NCBI GenBank assembly: GCA_004431415.1
Contig: QPMI01000530.1
Location: 162,420-226,419, forward strand
Direction: 5' to 3'
Origin: Cyanophora paradoxa
Lineage: Eukaryota > Glaucocystophyceae > Cyanophorales > Cyanophoraceae
Length of the DNA stretch: 64,000 nt
The translations under genes and the position numbers were made by a program. Shown here one piece after another: positions 56,741 through 64,000 of this stretch (the first letter of the stretch is position 1; the number at the start of each line of letters is the position of its first letter). The notes below the pieces were generated by a model. The model made no database searches. It saw only the letters and a program-made list of their open reading frames with translations, and had not been told where the DNA came from.

Positions 56741-57585
56741 TCAATGAGCAGCTCCAGCTGGAATGAGTAAGAGAGTCCATTTAGATCCGCAATGTCCCCT
56801 CTCCATTTTCTGAGCGAGATTGTGAGCTTATCTAGGTCCAAAGGGGTTGTGACATTCACGAAGGGAACACTCGAGCTAGGCTCACTGTAAAACGAATATT
56901 TACCAAAATCGGAATTCATTTGGATCCTTAGTAAATAGGAATCATCCGCAGGATTTTGCCTGCTAGTTGCTGCATTGAATTTCATAAATGGTCTAAGCTC
57001 CTCTACATCTAAGTAAATGTAAGCCAGTGCATTAAAGTCGATCATTTTGGGGCAAACCAGTTGGTATCGGTCTTCAATTCCTGGTACATTTATTGGTCTT
57101 GCTTCGGTTGTGCTTTGGTAGATAGTATCTGGTTCAATGCCAATACAGTCACAGAGTTCCCGATCTGAGCTTTGAATTGTGAATTGATTGCTGGGCGATG
57201 TGAATACAAGACGACTCATCCCTACATCTAAGAGAACTTTATATGCCTCAATTCCAAGCGGGTTGAAGTTGCCCCCACTAAATCCCAGAATAGAATCTGT
57301 TCCCAACGAAATATCTAGTGGAATCCTTCTCCCTTCAGAATTAAGAGTATAATAATCGTTGATACTTGGGACAGGATCCAGAAAATGAAAGGCTGGAATG
57401 CTCAGGGGTTGATCGCTGCCAAGGGCAGTGATTGTGAGTTTCTGGTCCGGTGGAACAACATAGCAGCTGTTGGGGATTTCCGCTGAGAGGATTCGGAATT
57501 TCCTTATATTGCTGATGCGATTTTTGAGATGCAGAACCCCATCTTCGAGATCCCTGCTGTCGCAATTTATCGTGATTCTTTTCAT
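56737..57585 (-). CDS. Minor capsid (penton-type) protein 1
   Basis: 282 residues, intact. The N-terminus (M-K-R-I-T-I-N-C-D-S-R-D) and the C-terminal block (L-D-K-L-T-I-S-L-R-K-W, then F-Q-L-E-L) match the pattern of penton-base-like minor capsid proteins of Polinton-like viruses and relatives. These form a single jelly roll and occupy capsid vertices. It is divergent from the second copy with a 16-base gap. Confidence 0.75.
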   Translation of the reverse strand: MKRITINCDSRDLEDGVLHLKNRISNIRKFRILSAEIPNSCYVVPPDQKLTITALGSDQPLSIPAFHFLDPVPSINDYYTLNSEGRRIPLDISLGTDSILGFSGGNFNPLGIEAYKVLLDVGMSRLVFTSPSNQFTIQSSDRELCDCIGIEPDTIYQSTTEARPINVPGIEDRYQLVCPKMIDFNALAYIYLDVEELRPFMKFNAATSRQNPADDSYLLRIQMNSDFGKYSFYSEPSSSVPFVNVTTPLDLDKLTISLRKWRGDIADLNGLSYSFQLELLID

Positions 57586-57601
57586 ACTTTATAATAGTAA
57601 G
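57586..57601. promoter_or_regulatory. Divergent promoter between the two minor capsid genes
   Basis: Only 16 bases separate the start codons and they include TTTATAATAG, so both genes must share this TATAAT-like element or use upstream coding DNA. Confidence 0.5.
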
Positions 57602-58516
57602 ATGAAAGAATATCTAAGCTTCTCTAGCGATGAGCGAGACCCCGATTACACAGAACCGAACAGCTATGTAATTACCTTACCCAGGCGTTACGATAATGTA
57701 AAATCGGTTCGGCTCGTTCAGGCAACAGTTCCCAATGTCATTTCCAATGTGTCCAAAGATATTGATAAAACTGGAGCAGATGTGAATCGAATGGACATCT
57801 ATTTTTCGGTCACATCCGCTGATTCAGGCTTTATTACCATAACAATTCCCAAAGCCCACTACACAAAAGATTCTGTGGCGGAGAAGATAACAGAACTACT
57901 CGAGGCCGCTCGTGTCTCAAGTTTTGGAGGCATCTATATAAAATGCCGGTACAATCATACTGTAAAATGCTATGAATTTTTCAGTAATGCTAATTTCTGG
58001 TTCCGATTCACACTTGCTTCAGCTGATTCTCTCAAGCAATCCCGATTCAGGTCCACTGTAAATCGAAAACTCCAGTTCTTTGGTTTTAAATCGATCATTG
58101 CCTATTCCGGTGAACTGTTTACTCCTCCTGCCTCGGATACATTCTTAGTCTCTGGTGGCATCACACTGAATAGACGCATTCGAGGCTTCACCAGTGGAGA
58201 TGAAACACCAGAATCCATGCTCTGGCTCTACATCGATGAATTTGCTCCATTTATCCGGTCAGTTAATAAATATGTGGATGGCTACTTCATGAGAATCCCG
58301 ATCCCTCAAGAGCTTGAGCATGGATCAATTTACCATTTCGATACATCAGTTACTGTCCCCCTTGTCCGAGAATTTAGAGAATTAAAGTCGTTTGATCGCT
58401 TGACAATCAAACTTATTGATCACGATGGGAAGCTTCTCGATTTTGGAGCCTGGCAGCATTATTTCACCTTCGAAATCGAAACCTACGATGCCCCTCCGCA
58501 AATGAATTTCTATTGA
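57602..58516 (+). CDS. Minor capsid (penton-type) protein 2
   Basis: 304 residues from ATG 57,602 (M-K-E-Y-L-S-F-S-S-D-E-R-D), intact. Same architecture as the neighbouring copy: N-terminal strand followed by S-V-R-L-V-Q-A-T-V-P, and a C-terminal block F-D-R-L-T-I-K-L, D-G-K-L-L-D-F and F-T-F-E-I-E-T-Y. The D-G-x-x-x-D-F feature is typical of this family. Two different penton-type proteins suggest distinct vertex roles. It lies 55 bases before the MCP. Confidence 0.75.
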   Translation: MKEYLSFSSDERDPDYTEPNSYVITLPRRYDNVKSVRLVQATVPNVISNVSKDIDKTGADVNRMDIYFSVTSADSGFITITIPKAHYTKDSVAEKITELLEAARVSSFGGIYIKCRYNHTVKCYEFFSNANFWFRFTLASADSLKQSRFRSTVNRKLQFFGFKSIIAYSGELFTPPASDTFLVSGGITLNRRIRGFTSGDETPESMLWLYIDEFAPFIRSVNKYVDGYFMRIPIPQELEHGSIYHFDTSVTVPLVREFRELKSFDRLTIKLIDHDGKLLDFGAWQHYFTFEIETYDAPPQMNFY

Positions 58517-58531
58517 TTCGCTAAATTATTT

Positions 58532-58549
58532 TCTACTGCGAAAAGTAGA
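58532..58549 (+). terminator. Hairpin after minor capsid gene 2
   Basis: TCTACT (58,532-58,537) pairs with AGTAGA (58,544-58,549) around a GCGAAA loop, 15 bases after the stop codon. Confidence 0.5.
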
Positions 58550-58571
58550 GACTAACCCGCTCACTTCCACC

Positions 58572-59897
58572 ATGGAAACAAATTCGCAATTCCAGCGCCC
58601 AACCCTCAAGTCTATGCTTACAACCGATGATTACAAGGATTTCTTCCTAAACAAATCCCTTGTCATCGGTACCTCTTCAGGAACCAAGCCCCTTCGAGTC
58701 CAGGTTGCTCCAGATACCGAGCCTTCCAATGCCCTTGGCAACCGAGTCGTTTTCAAGATCCCTCGCTACCATTTCCTCAATGGCATAGCCCTTCAACTCG
58801 ATCTGAACCCAATGGTGTTCGGTGAAAGCAACCTTTCAGGAGGCAATGCTGCTGCCTCTACTGGTTACCTCCGTGTAATCGGTTCGCTCATCAAGCGCAT
58901 GGAGATTTCCCATGGTGCTTTCCGCTATGTTGTCCCAGAGGATTTCGTCACCCAATATTTCCTTCTCACAACCGAGACTGGTGATTTAGACAGACGCCTT
59001 CGTTATGTTGGTGGAGTAGTAGGAACTAACTATCATGGCAATACAAACGGTGGAACCTATGAGATCGATCTGCCTTCACCCTTTGAGAAGGCTATGTTCC
59101 CACTTTGCGCTATGAACTCTGAGATAGTTGTTGAAATTGAGTTCAAGAATGTAACTGATGGTATTATTGAAGACACAGATGGCAAAACAGACATTGCAAT
59201 TGCTGGAAGCTCTCTCAAAGTCCTCAAGCCCAGACTTGTCTGCAAGGTTGTCAATGCTGATGAAGCGGTTGTATCTGAAACAATTGCCAGAGTCAAATCC
59301 ACTGGCATTGCCATCCCCTATAATGAGATTGGCTTCCTTCACACTGATTTCACCCCTACTGCCTCTGGCGCTCGTGTCAACCTTTCTCAGCTTACAGGCG
59401 CTGGTTTAATCCACACTCTTGCATTCTCAGTTCGACAACTCGCTAAAGTGCGAACTAATAATGGATCTGCATCAGTCCTTCGTCCAACTGCGCTTCGTAC
59501 CAATGCTGTCAATTTCTATGTTGAGCTGAACAACAATCGCCTCTACTCCAACACTGAACTACCTCTTTTGGTCGCTTCATCGGAACTCCAAGATAAATAT
59601 GGCGCTGCTCTCTCTGCTGATGACTTGGCTTTTCCTGCTCTTTCAGGTATCTTCTTCGGTGCTGGCAATGGCAAAGCTGCCCTCCTTAACCAGGAGCAAA
59701 CAGGCTATGTTGATGCCACAGGAACATCAGCCTTTGATATTGTGTTTGGATTCAATGCAATTACTGCCGCAGGTGATCCTGGTAACACCGAATGGTACGC
59801 AGGCGGAAGCTATCAAAAAATGTACCTCCAATGCATGGCTCTCGCTCACAATATCCTCATTGTTGGAGCCGATGGTATTCGTCGCGTCAGTGCTTAA
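58572..59897 (+). CDS. Double-jelly-roll major capsid protein
   Basis: 441 residues, intact. Position, length and sequence character fit the MCP of Polinton-like viruses: N-terminal M-L-T-T-D-D-Y-K-D-F-F-L, a beta-rich body with R-V-V-F-K-I-P-R-Y-H-F-L-N-G, and F-Y-V-E-L-N-N-N-R-L-Y-S in the second roll. It forms the trimeric capsomer. The start lies in CCACCATGG, a strong Kozak context consistent with eukaryotic translation. It is followed 50 bases later by the packaging ATPase, the usual order. Confidence 0.85.
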   Translation: METNSQFQRPTLKSMLTTDDYKDFFLNKSLVIGTSSGTKPLRVQVAPDTEPSNALGNRVVFKIPRYHFLNGIALQLDLNPMVFGESNLSGGNAAASTGYLRVIGSLIKRMEISHGAFRYVVPEDFVTQYFLLTTETGDLDRRLRYVGGVVGTNYHGNTNGGTYEIDLPSPFEKAMFPLCAMNSEIVVEIEFKNVTDGIIEDTDGKTDIAIAGSSLKVLKPRLVCKVVNADEAVVSETIARVKSTGIAIPYNEIGFLHTDFTPTASGARVNLSQLTGAGLIHTLAFSVRQLAKVRTNNGSASVLRPTALRTNAVNFYVELNNNRLYSNTELPLLVASSELQDKYGAALSADDLAFPALSGIFFGAGNGKAALLNQEQTGYVDATGTSAFDIVFGFNAITAAGDPGNTEWYAGGSYQKMYLQCMALAHNILIVGADGIRRVSA

Positions 59898-59947
59898 ACT
59901 GATGACCAGAGTCAGTCTTATTTTTCTCTCGTTTTTATAGTGAAAAC

Positions 59948-60805
59948 ATGTCCGAACTAGAAGAGTTTGATGCCTTCTCCATGATAGAACCCCCTTTCAG
60001 GGCAATCTTCATTGGGCGCTCCAACACTGGTAAATCAGAAGCTTGTCTGTACTGGATTAAACAGCTTCACGATGCAAAAAAGATCGATGCCGTAATTGTG
60101 GTGACTGGTACAAAGTTCAATAATTTCTGGAATCCAGTCACCCCAATGGTACTCGATGGCTGGGATCCCGTTTTCATACGCAAGCTGCTGGATGCAAGGC
60201 AGCAAAAGATTGCTGCAGGCGGAAAAGTGAATGAGTTATTAATTGTTTTGGATGATTTGATCGACAATGAGCATGTGGATCTCCATAAAGATAAAATGAT
60301 TGCATCCCTGTACACGAGGGGTCGCCATTCCCATATAAGCATCATGGTTATTACCCAAAAAATGCGAAAGCTTTCCAGTACAATTCGAGTGAACACTGAG
60401 TACACTTGCATTCTCAATGCCAGCAATCGCTTGGAGCTGCTCGCAATCGAGGAAGAATATAACACAGGTCCCAAAGATGATTTCTTCAAGCTTTTCAAGG
60501 AGTATGTGCATTCTTATCAGTACCTTGTGGTTTCTTCCGCTGGGTATGATACATCCATGTATGTAGATAAAGCAACACTGGTGAGGGACTTCAATTTCCC
60601 GAGGTTCCACAAGGGGGTGCAATTGTATGAGGAAAAGAAACGCAAGGCAAAAGAGGGTGAAGCCCAAAAAGAACCAACTTGCAAGGATTCAAAAACAATT
60701 TGCAAAACTTTGTCGAAATTTGAACAAGAGCTTGAAGGTATTCCGAATCTTTCCCAAATTTCGCCAAACAAAAAGAAAATGTTGCTAAAAGTTAAACGAA
60801 GGTAA
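59948..60805 (+). CDS. A32/FtsK-type genome packaging ATPase
   Basis: 285 residues, intact. Walker A G-R-S-N-T-G-K-S (23-30); Walker B hydrophobic strand ending L-D-D (97-103); S-I-M-V-I-T-Q-K-M sensor-like strand; typical of the HerA/FtsK-superfamily ATPases that pump DNA into viral capsids. The C-terminal 60 residues are Lys/Glu-rich and less conserved. It lies downstream of the MCP and three bases ahead of the next gene, so probably co-transcribed. Confidence 0.9.
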   Translation: MSELEEFDAFSMIEPPFRAIFIGRSNTGKSEACLYWIKQLHDAKKIDAVIVVTGTKFNNFWNPVTPMVLDGWDPVFIRKLLDARQQKIAAGGKVNELLIVLDDLIDNEHVDLHKDKMIASLYTRGRHSHISIMVITQKMRKLSSTIRVNTEYTCILNASNRLELLAIEEEYNTGPKDDFFKLFKEYVHSYQYLVVSSAGYDTSMYVDKATLVRDFNFPRFHKGVQLYEEKKRKAKEGEAQKEPTCKDSKTICKTLSKFEQELEGIPNLSQISPNKKKMLLKVKRR

Positions 60806-60807
60806 AG

Positions 60808-61491
60808 ATGGTTTATCGCAAGAAGCCCAAACCCGTTCAAGCTTTTGCCTCTGGCAATCCCAATCAAGCCCAGCAAGAATCCGGTCTCACCTCTGGTGGT
60901 GGCAATGAGATGCCCGAGTACCTTATCGATACCAACCCAGATGTTGTAGCCAAGGAAGAGGCCATTATTGCTGACGCAGTTTCCAACAAAGGAAACACAG
61001 ACAGTGGTAAACGACAGGTGGAAGATATGACCGAAGCCAAATCCCAGATTGCCGGTGGAACCCCTGATGCAAACACAGACAAGGTCATCAAAGCCCAGGT
61101 CACTGCCACCCAGCAGAAAACCAAAGATGTCCCCCAGGTTGCTGAATCGGAACTCAAGAAACGAGGTCCCTATCAAAAACACACAGTACCTTCGGAGGTT
61201 GTTATGAATTTTGAGGAAAAAGTACGAAACCTTGAAATGAAAGTAGCAAACTACGAAAAGTGGGTTCAAAACTACGAGGAGCGAAAATCTATGAAAAATT
61301 TGGTTAAAAAGGAAATTTCGAAACTCGGATTGAAATCAAAGGTCGATGTTGAAGAAATTAAAAAGGAGGATAAGACAGATACACAGGCTGCAACTCGCCA
61401 GCAAAATGTTGCCCCGCAGTACACCCACATCGTTCCGACAGCCCCACCCAATTATGCATCGATGCTTGGTGGAAAGCGAATTGTTCGCTAA
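60808..61491 (+). CDS. Coiled-coil protein of unknown function
   Basis: 227 residues, intact, starting three bases after the ATPase stop. The N-terminal half is polar and low-complexity (Gln, Asn, Asp rich). A coiled coil follows (about 130-180: E-E-K-V-R-N-L-E-M-K-V-A-N-Y-E-K-W), then a basic stretch and a Pro/Tyr end. It could be a scaffold or core protein given its place next to capsid genes, but no family is recognised. Confidence 0.65.
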   Translation: MVYRKKPKPVQAFASGNPNQAQQESGLTSGGGNEMPEYLIDTNPDVVAKEEAIIADAVSNKGNTDSGKRQVEDMTEAKSQIAGGTPDANTDKVIKAQVTATQQKTKDVPQVAESELKKRGPYQKHTVPSEVVMNFEEKVRNLEMKVANYEKWVQNYEERKSMKNLVKKEISKLGLKSKVDVEEIKKEDKTDTQAATRQQNVAPQYTHIVPTAPPNYASMLGGKRIVR

Positions 61492-61515
61492 TGCCTGTGA
61501 ATGTCAGCAAGGCAT
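61491..61515 (+). terminator. Hairpin directly after the coiled-coil gene
   Basis: ATGCCT (61,491-61,496) pairs with AGGCAT (61,510-61,515); the stem begins at the last base of the stop codon. Confidence 0.5.
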
Positions 61516-61550
61516 AATTTAACCGGTCCGTATTTCGATCGAGTTTTAAT

Positions 61551-61667
61551 GTGGACACCTTTGCAGAATGGGCAGGTTGGCTCTGTGAAAAGTATGATGA
61601 GATCCACCAGCTCGTATGGGAACAAACGAGCCAGCAGCAGTCTCATTTACTCTACATGACTAAATAA
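61551..61667 (+). CDS. Possible small protein, start broken by one base
   Basis: The frame reads V-D-T-F-A-E-W-A-G-W-L-C-E-K-Y-D-E and ends in TAA 61,665-61,667, about 38 residues with protein-like composition. An ATG (61,549) precedes it one base out of frame; one extra G would connect them, as for other breaks here. Too short for a family call. Confidence 0.3.
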   Translation: MDTFAEWAGWLCEKYDEIHQLVWEQTSQQQSHLLYMTK

Positions 61668-61719
61668 TTTATATGCATACGTTAGCAAATGGATTGCATC
61701 TCTGGAATAATAGAGATGT

Positions 61720-62229
61720 TTACGTTTCATCTGCGGGGTCACTGCCAGCAGGGCTGCTGTGATGTTGAAGTGAGTGTTGGTGTGAACAGCGAACCGAATT
61801 CTCGCAGGAACTCTCTGGAGCCTGTGAGGCGGAGGTCGATTGAAGGAGATCTGGAGCAGGTCCGGTCTCAGTTTGAAGGGGAATCCGCTTGGTCAATTCC
61901 TTTGGAACAACAAACCGAACCTGGTCTTTCACGATGATTGATTTTACTAAATTCACAACTGGCGAGAACTTGTAGATTACCAGGCAATCAGCAAAGCAAA
62001 ATACGTGAACCACCCTAAGCCCCTCCTCCCTAATTCCCCAATCCCTCTTTAGGTAGTTTCCAGGTAGTGAAAGTGTTATTTCCTCGCTGAATGCCTTTTT
62101 CATTGAGTAGAGTTTAAAGAATATGCCTTTTTGCGGTGCATTTAGCTGGTAGTACTGAAATAAATCTAGATCCTCTATAGGGACCTTGTAGTAGCGCTCT
62201 AAAGCAGTCTTGATTGCCGGTCGATCCAT
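61720..62229 (-). CDS. Unknown protein
   Basis: 169 residues from ATG 62,229, intact (M-D-R-P-A-I-K-T-A-L-E-R-Y-Y). The N-terminal 110 residues look folded, with mixed helix and strand (L-R-V-V-H-V-F-C-F-A-D-C-L-V-I-Y). The C-terminal 50 are Ser/His/Pro-rich and likely disordered. No family recognised. It is divergent from the small basic gene, sharing the gap with the TTAAGGATAA motif. Confidence 0.6.
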   Translation of the reverse strand: MDRPAIKTALERYYKVPIEDLDLFQYYQLNAPQKGIFFKLYSMKKAFSEEITLSLPGNYLKRDWGIREEGLRVVHVFCFADCLVIYKFSPVVNLVKSIIVKDQVRFVVPKELTKRIPLQTETGPAPDLLQSTSASQAPESSCENSVRCSHQHSLQHHSSPAGSDPADET

Positions 62230-62242
62230 CACAAAAAATGAC

Positions 62243-62252
62243 TTAAGGATAA
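62243..62252 (+). promoter_or_regulatory. Candidate promoter motif TTAAGGATAA
   Basis: Within ATGACTTAAGG, 49 bases before ATG 62,302. The same ATGACTTAAGG word precedes the polymerase (62,801-62,811). Confidence 0.5.
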
Positions 62253-62301
62253 TCCGCTACTTAAATTAGAGAAAATAATTTTCTAAGCCCTTAAGTAGAG
62301 A

Positions 62302-62697
62302 ATGTCGGATTCAGAGAAAGCCCCAGCGACCGCTGAAGTTAAGCCCAAGAAGCGCTACCAATTGACCCCAGAGCAGAAAGAAGCGAGAAACCAGAAATAC
62401 CGCGAGCGGTACCACAGTGATCCCGAGTTCAGAGCCAAAGAGCTGGCGGATCGCAGAGCAAGATACGAGAGATCAAAGGATAAATACCTCGAGAAAATGG
62501 CGGTCCAGAAACAGCAAAAATACGAAATCGATGCGGAGTTCAGAGAGAAAAAGAAGGCCCAATCGCTGGCATACTACCACAGAAAGCATGCAGAGAAGTT
62601 GGCCGCTATTGCAGCGGGAGTAGCTCCTGAGAAAGCAGAGCCAGCAATCCCTTCGAAAACCGGAAGACCCCGCAAGTACAACAAGGAATCGCAATGA
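62302..62697 (+). CDS. Small basic repeat protein with AT-hook-like tail
   Basis: 131 residues, intact. The middle has Tyr/Arg/Lys repeats (N-Q-K-Y-R-E-R-Y-H, R-R-A-R-Y-E-R-S, Q-K-Y-E-I-D) and the end has G-R-P-R-K-Y, an AT-hook core. Strongly basic, so probably DNA-associated. A gene with a similar tail precedes the element A polymerase, which makes it a conserved neighbour. The host gene at 32,947 uses a comparable Arg/Tyr repeat style. Confidence 0.65.
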   Translation: MSDSEKAPATAEVKPKKRYQLTPEQKEARNQKYRERYHSDPEFRAKELADRRARYERSKDKYLEKMAVQKQQKYEIDAEFREKKKAQSLAYYHRKHAEKLAAIAAGVAPEKAEPAIPSKTGRPRKYNKESQ

Positions 62698-62739
62698 ATC
62701 GTGAGAGACAGACCGATATGTATATTTTTTATGTACAGG

Positions 62740-62753
62740 ACCGATTAATCGGT
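62740..62753 (+). terminator. Palindrome ACCGATTAATCGGT after basic gene
   Basis: A 14-base perfect palindrome 43 bases after the stop codon, between the basic gene and the polymerase. Confidence 0.45.
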
Positions 62754-62805
62754 TTTGTATCGTGGGGAGAAAATTTGATTTGTCCCGTGGGGACCAAAAA
62801 ATGAC

Positions 62806-62815
62806 TTAAGGAAAA
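62806..62815 (+). promoter_or_regulatory. Candidate promoter motif TTAAGGAAAA
   Basis: Identical to the motif before the element A polymerase, here 73 bases before ATG 62,889. Confidence 0.5.
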
Positions 62816-62888
62816 GCCACATAGGTTAATTAACGAAAGGGGAATTTACCCTATCTGGCAAAAATATTTTCTTGGCATAAAGTAAACA

Positions 62889-64000
62889 ATGCCTCGCGCA
62901 AGTTACAAGAGAAGAAAACCTTGAAAGCGAAAGCGGTCGAATTGATTAACCTCGGTATCCAGCGGAGCCTGCTCACCAAGAGAACCGCTGATGCATTATT
63001 GCGCAAATTCTCAGGAACTTCCAAGGTTCCCGAAACCATGCTCGAGCTGTACCTCAAGAACATTCAGTCAATTTTCGATACAGAGCGACCTGCAAAGGGA
63101 TATACCCTGCAATCGCTGCTGGGGGTTCGCCAGGCTGCATTTGATCGAGAGGTCGGTCGCATTGGGGCCATTGAGGCTGAACCTCCGAGACCCGAGAGAA
63201 CAGGCAGCTGAATCAATTTTTCCGGCAGATTGCCCAGTTTCCCGACGATGCTGTTGTCCGGGTCACTTTCAAGCTCTGGGCCGAAATTAATGCTGAACCC
63301 ACTGGTCGTGCGAGGGATCAGCCACTCCGCTTTGAAGGTCGCATGTACCGACCCCTAAAAAGGGCTTCGATCACAATTCCGGTAAGGATGCTGCGACAAA
63401 TTGCCCGTGATGGTTTCGTTACAAGGTTCGTGCTGAACCAGAACACTATATGGTCGCTGATTTCCTGTATGTTGTTGAGACCGTATTTAGGGCTGATCGA
63501 CTTGCAAGCGAAATTCAGCATTGGTACGATTATTTTGCGGAAATTCACGAAATCGTTCTGGTGGAGGCTCAGGCTGAGGAGGAAGCCCAGGAAGCCGTTC
63601 AAGAAGAATTTCTCGATGAGAACTCGAAGAATCGATGCGATGTACCGCAGCTGTGAGCCAGTACATTAATTACGATCTCAATCCCGAGGCGAAATCGATC
63701 GAGGAATTAATCATCAAGCCTGCTTCCGGAAAATCGAATGCCTGTGTCTACGATATGCTGATCTCATTGTACTCTCGTTCAATGGAAGCTTGTCACAGAA
63801 ACAGGAAGTACAAGGACATTGAGATGACCTACGAGGGTCTGTATCGATTTTTCCACGGAAAGGAATATACTGAGGGAGCCTCTATGTCCCTCACTCTGAG
63901 GCAGCTCCGAAAATTCGCGGATCGTTGCAGGCTGGGATTCCGTGTTTATTCGGAGGATAACAAGCTCAAGTACAGATACCCACAGGGAGAGATGCCCGTT
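62889..64000 (+). CDS. N-terminal part of family-B polymerase gene, element B (partial, frameshifted)
   Basis: ATG 62,889 begins M-P-R like the element A polymerase. Three or more one-base frame changes (near 62,918, 63,208 and 63,385) split it. The last visible part (about 63,690-64,000) aligns with element A residues coded near 1,140-1,400: C-V-Y-D-M-L-I versus C-V-F-D-V-L-I, then Y-E-G-L-Y-R-F-F versus Y-N-G-L-F-K-M-V. Sequence is well diverged, so element B is a different virus. Polymerase motifs would lie beyond the window. Confidence 0.75.

Larger units (their letters stand above)
43818..64000. mobile_element. Endogenous Polinton-like virus, element B (left part)
   Basis: AT-richer block carrying fibres, SpeD, patatin, two minor capsid genes, MCP, packaging ATPase and the start of a polymerase. 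MCP, minor capsid and ATPase together define the Polinton-like/adintovirus-type morphogenesis module. It is cut by the window end. The edge near 43,818 is set by base composition and a hairpin. Confidence 0.9.

Overview
The window is eukaryotic nuclear DNA in which two endogenous Polinton-like dsDNA viruses flank about 29.6 kb of very GC-rich host sequence. Host genes have short GT-AG introns, a nuclear-type tRNA-Arg, GC minisatellites and domains such as filamin repeat, RING-H2 and CCCH finger. This suggests a GC-rich unicellular eukaryote, perhaps a microalga; I cannot name the lineage from sequence alone. The viral parts are clearly more AT-rich.

Element A (1 to about 14,245) is the right part of one virus. 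In order it has the end of a small basic gene, a family-B polymerase fused to an SF1 helicase and an HNH-like zinc tail, a retroviral-type integrase, an intergenic repeat, a huge modular fibre gene, two paralogous small structural-type genes and an AdoMetDC (SpeD) gene. It ends in a large inverted repeat.

Host region (about 14,250-43,810) holds spliced genes at 14,827-15,720 (-), 20,290-23,179 (-), 32,947-34,492 (+), 38,833-40,609 (+, filamin repeat), 41,730-42,821 (-, RING) and 43,190-43,807 (-, CCCH). It also has one complete tRNA-Arg(CCU), two tRNA fragments broken at the same point, minisatellites and several dispersed repeat families.

Element B (about 43,818 to the window end) is the left part of a related but different virus. 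Its fibre genes and a SpeD gene are on the minus strand. Then come a patatin-like phospholipase, two penton-type minor capsid genes, the double-jelly-roll major capsid protein, the packaging ATPase, small genes and the start of its own polymerase. A and B each carry a polymerase, a SpeD and modular fibres, so they are two elements rather than one virus split by host DNA.

How the genes would work together: polymerase-helicase replicates, integrase inserts, MCP, minor capsid and ATPase build and fill the particle, fibres (LamG, H-type-lectin-like and S74 modules) bind the host, the patatin could breach a membrane, and SpeD would feed polyamine synthesis.

Many large viral genes are broken by single-base frameshifts. 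Every break I examined is in the same direction and, where I could localise it, is explained by loss of one base from a short G or C run. Internal repeats give direct controls for this. Base-level error in the assembly is therefore at least as likely as real decay.
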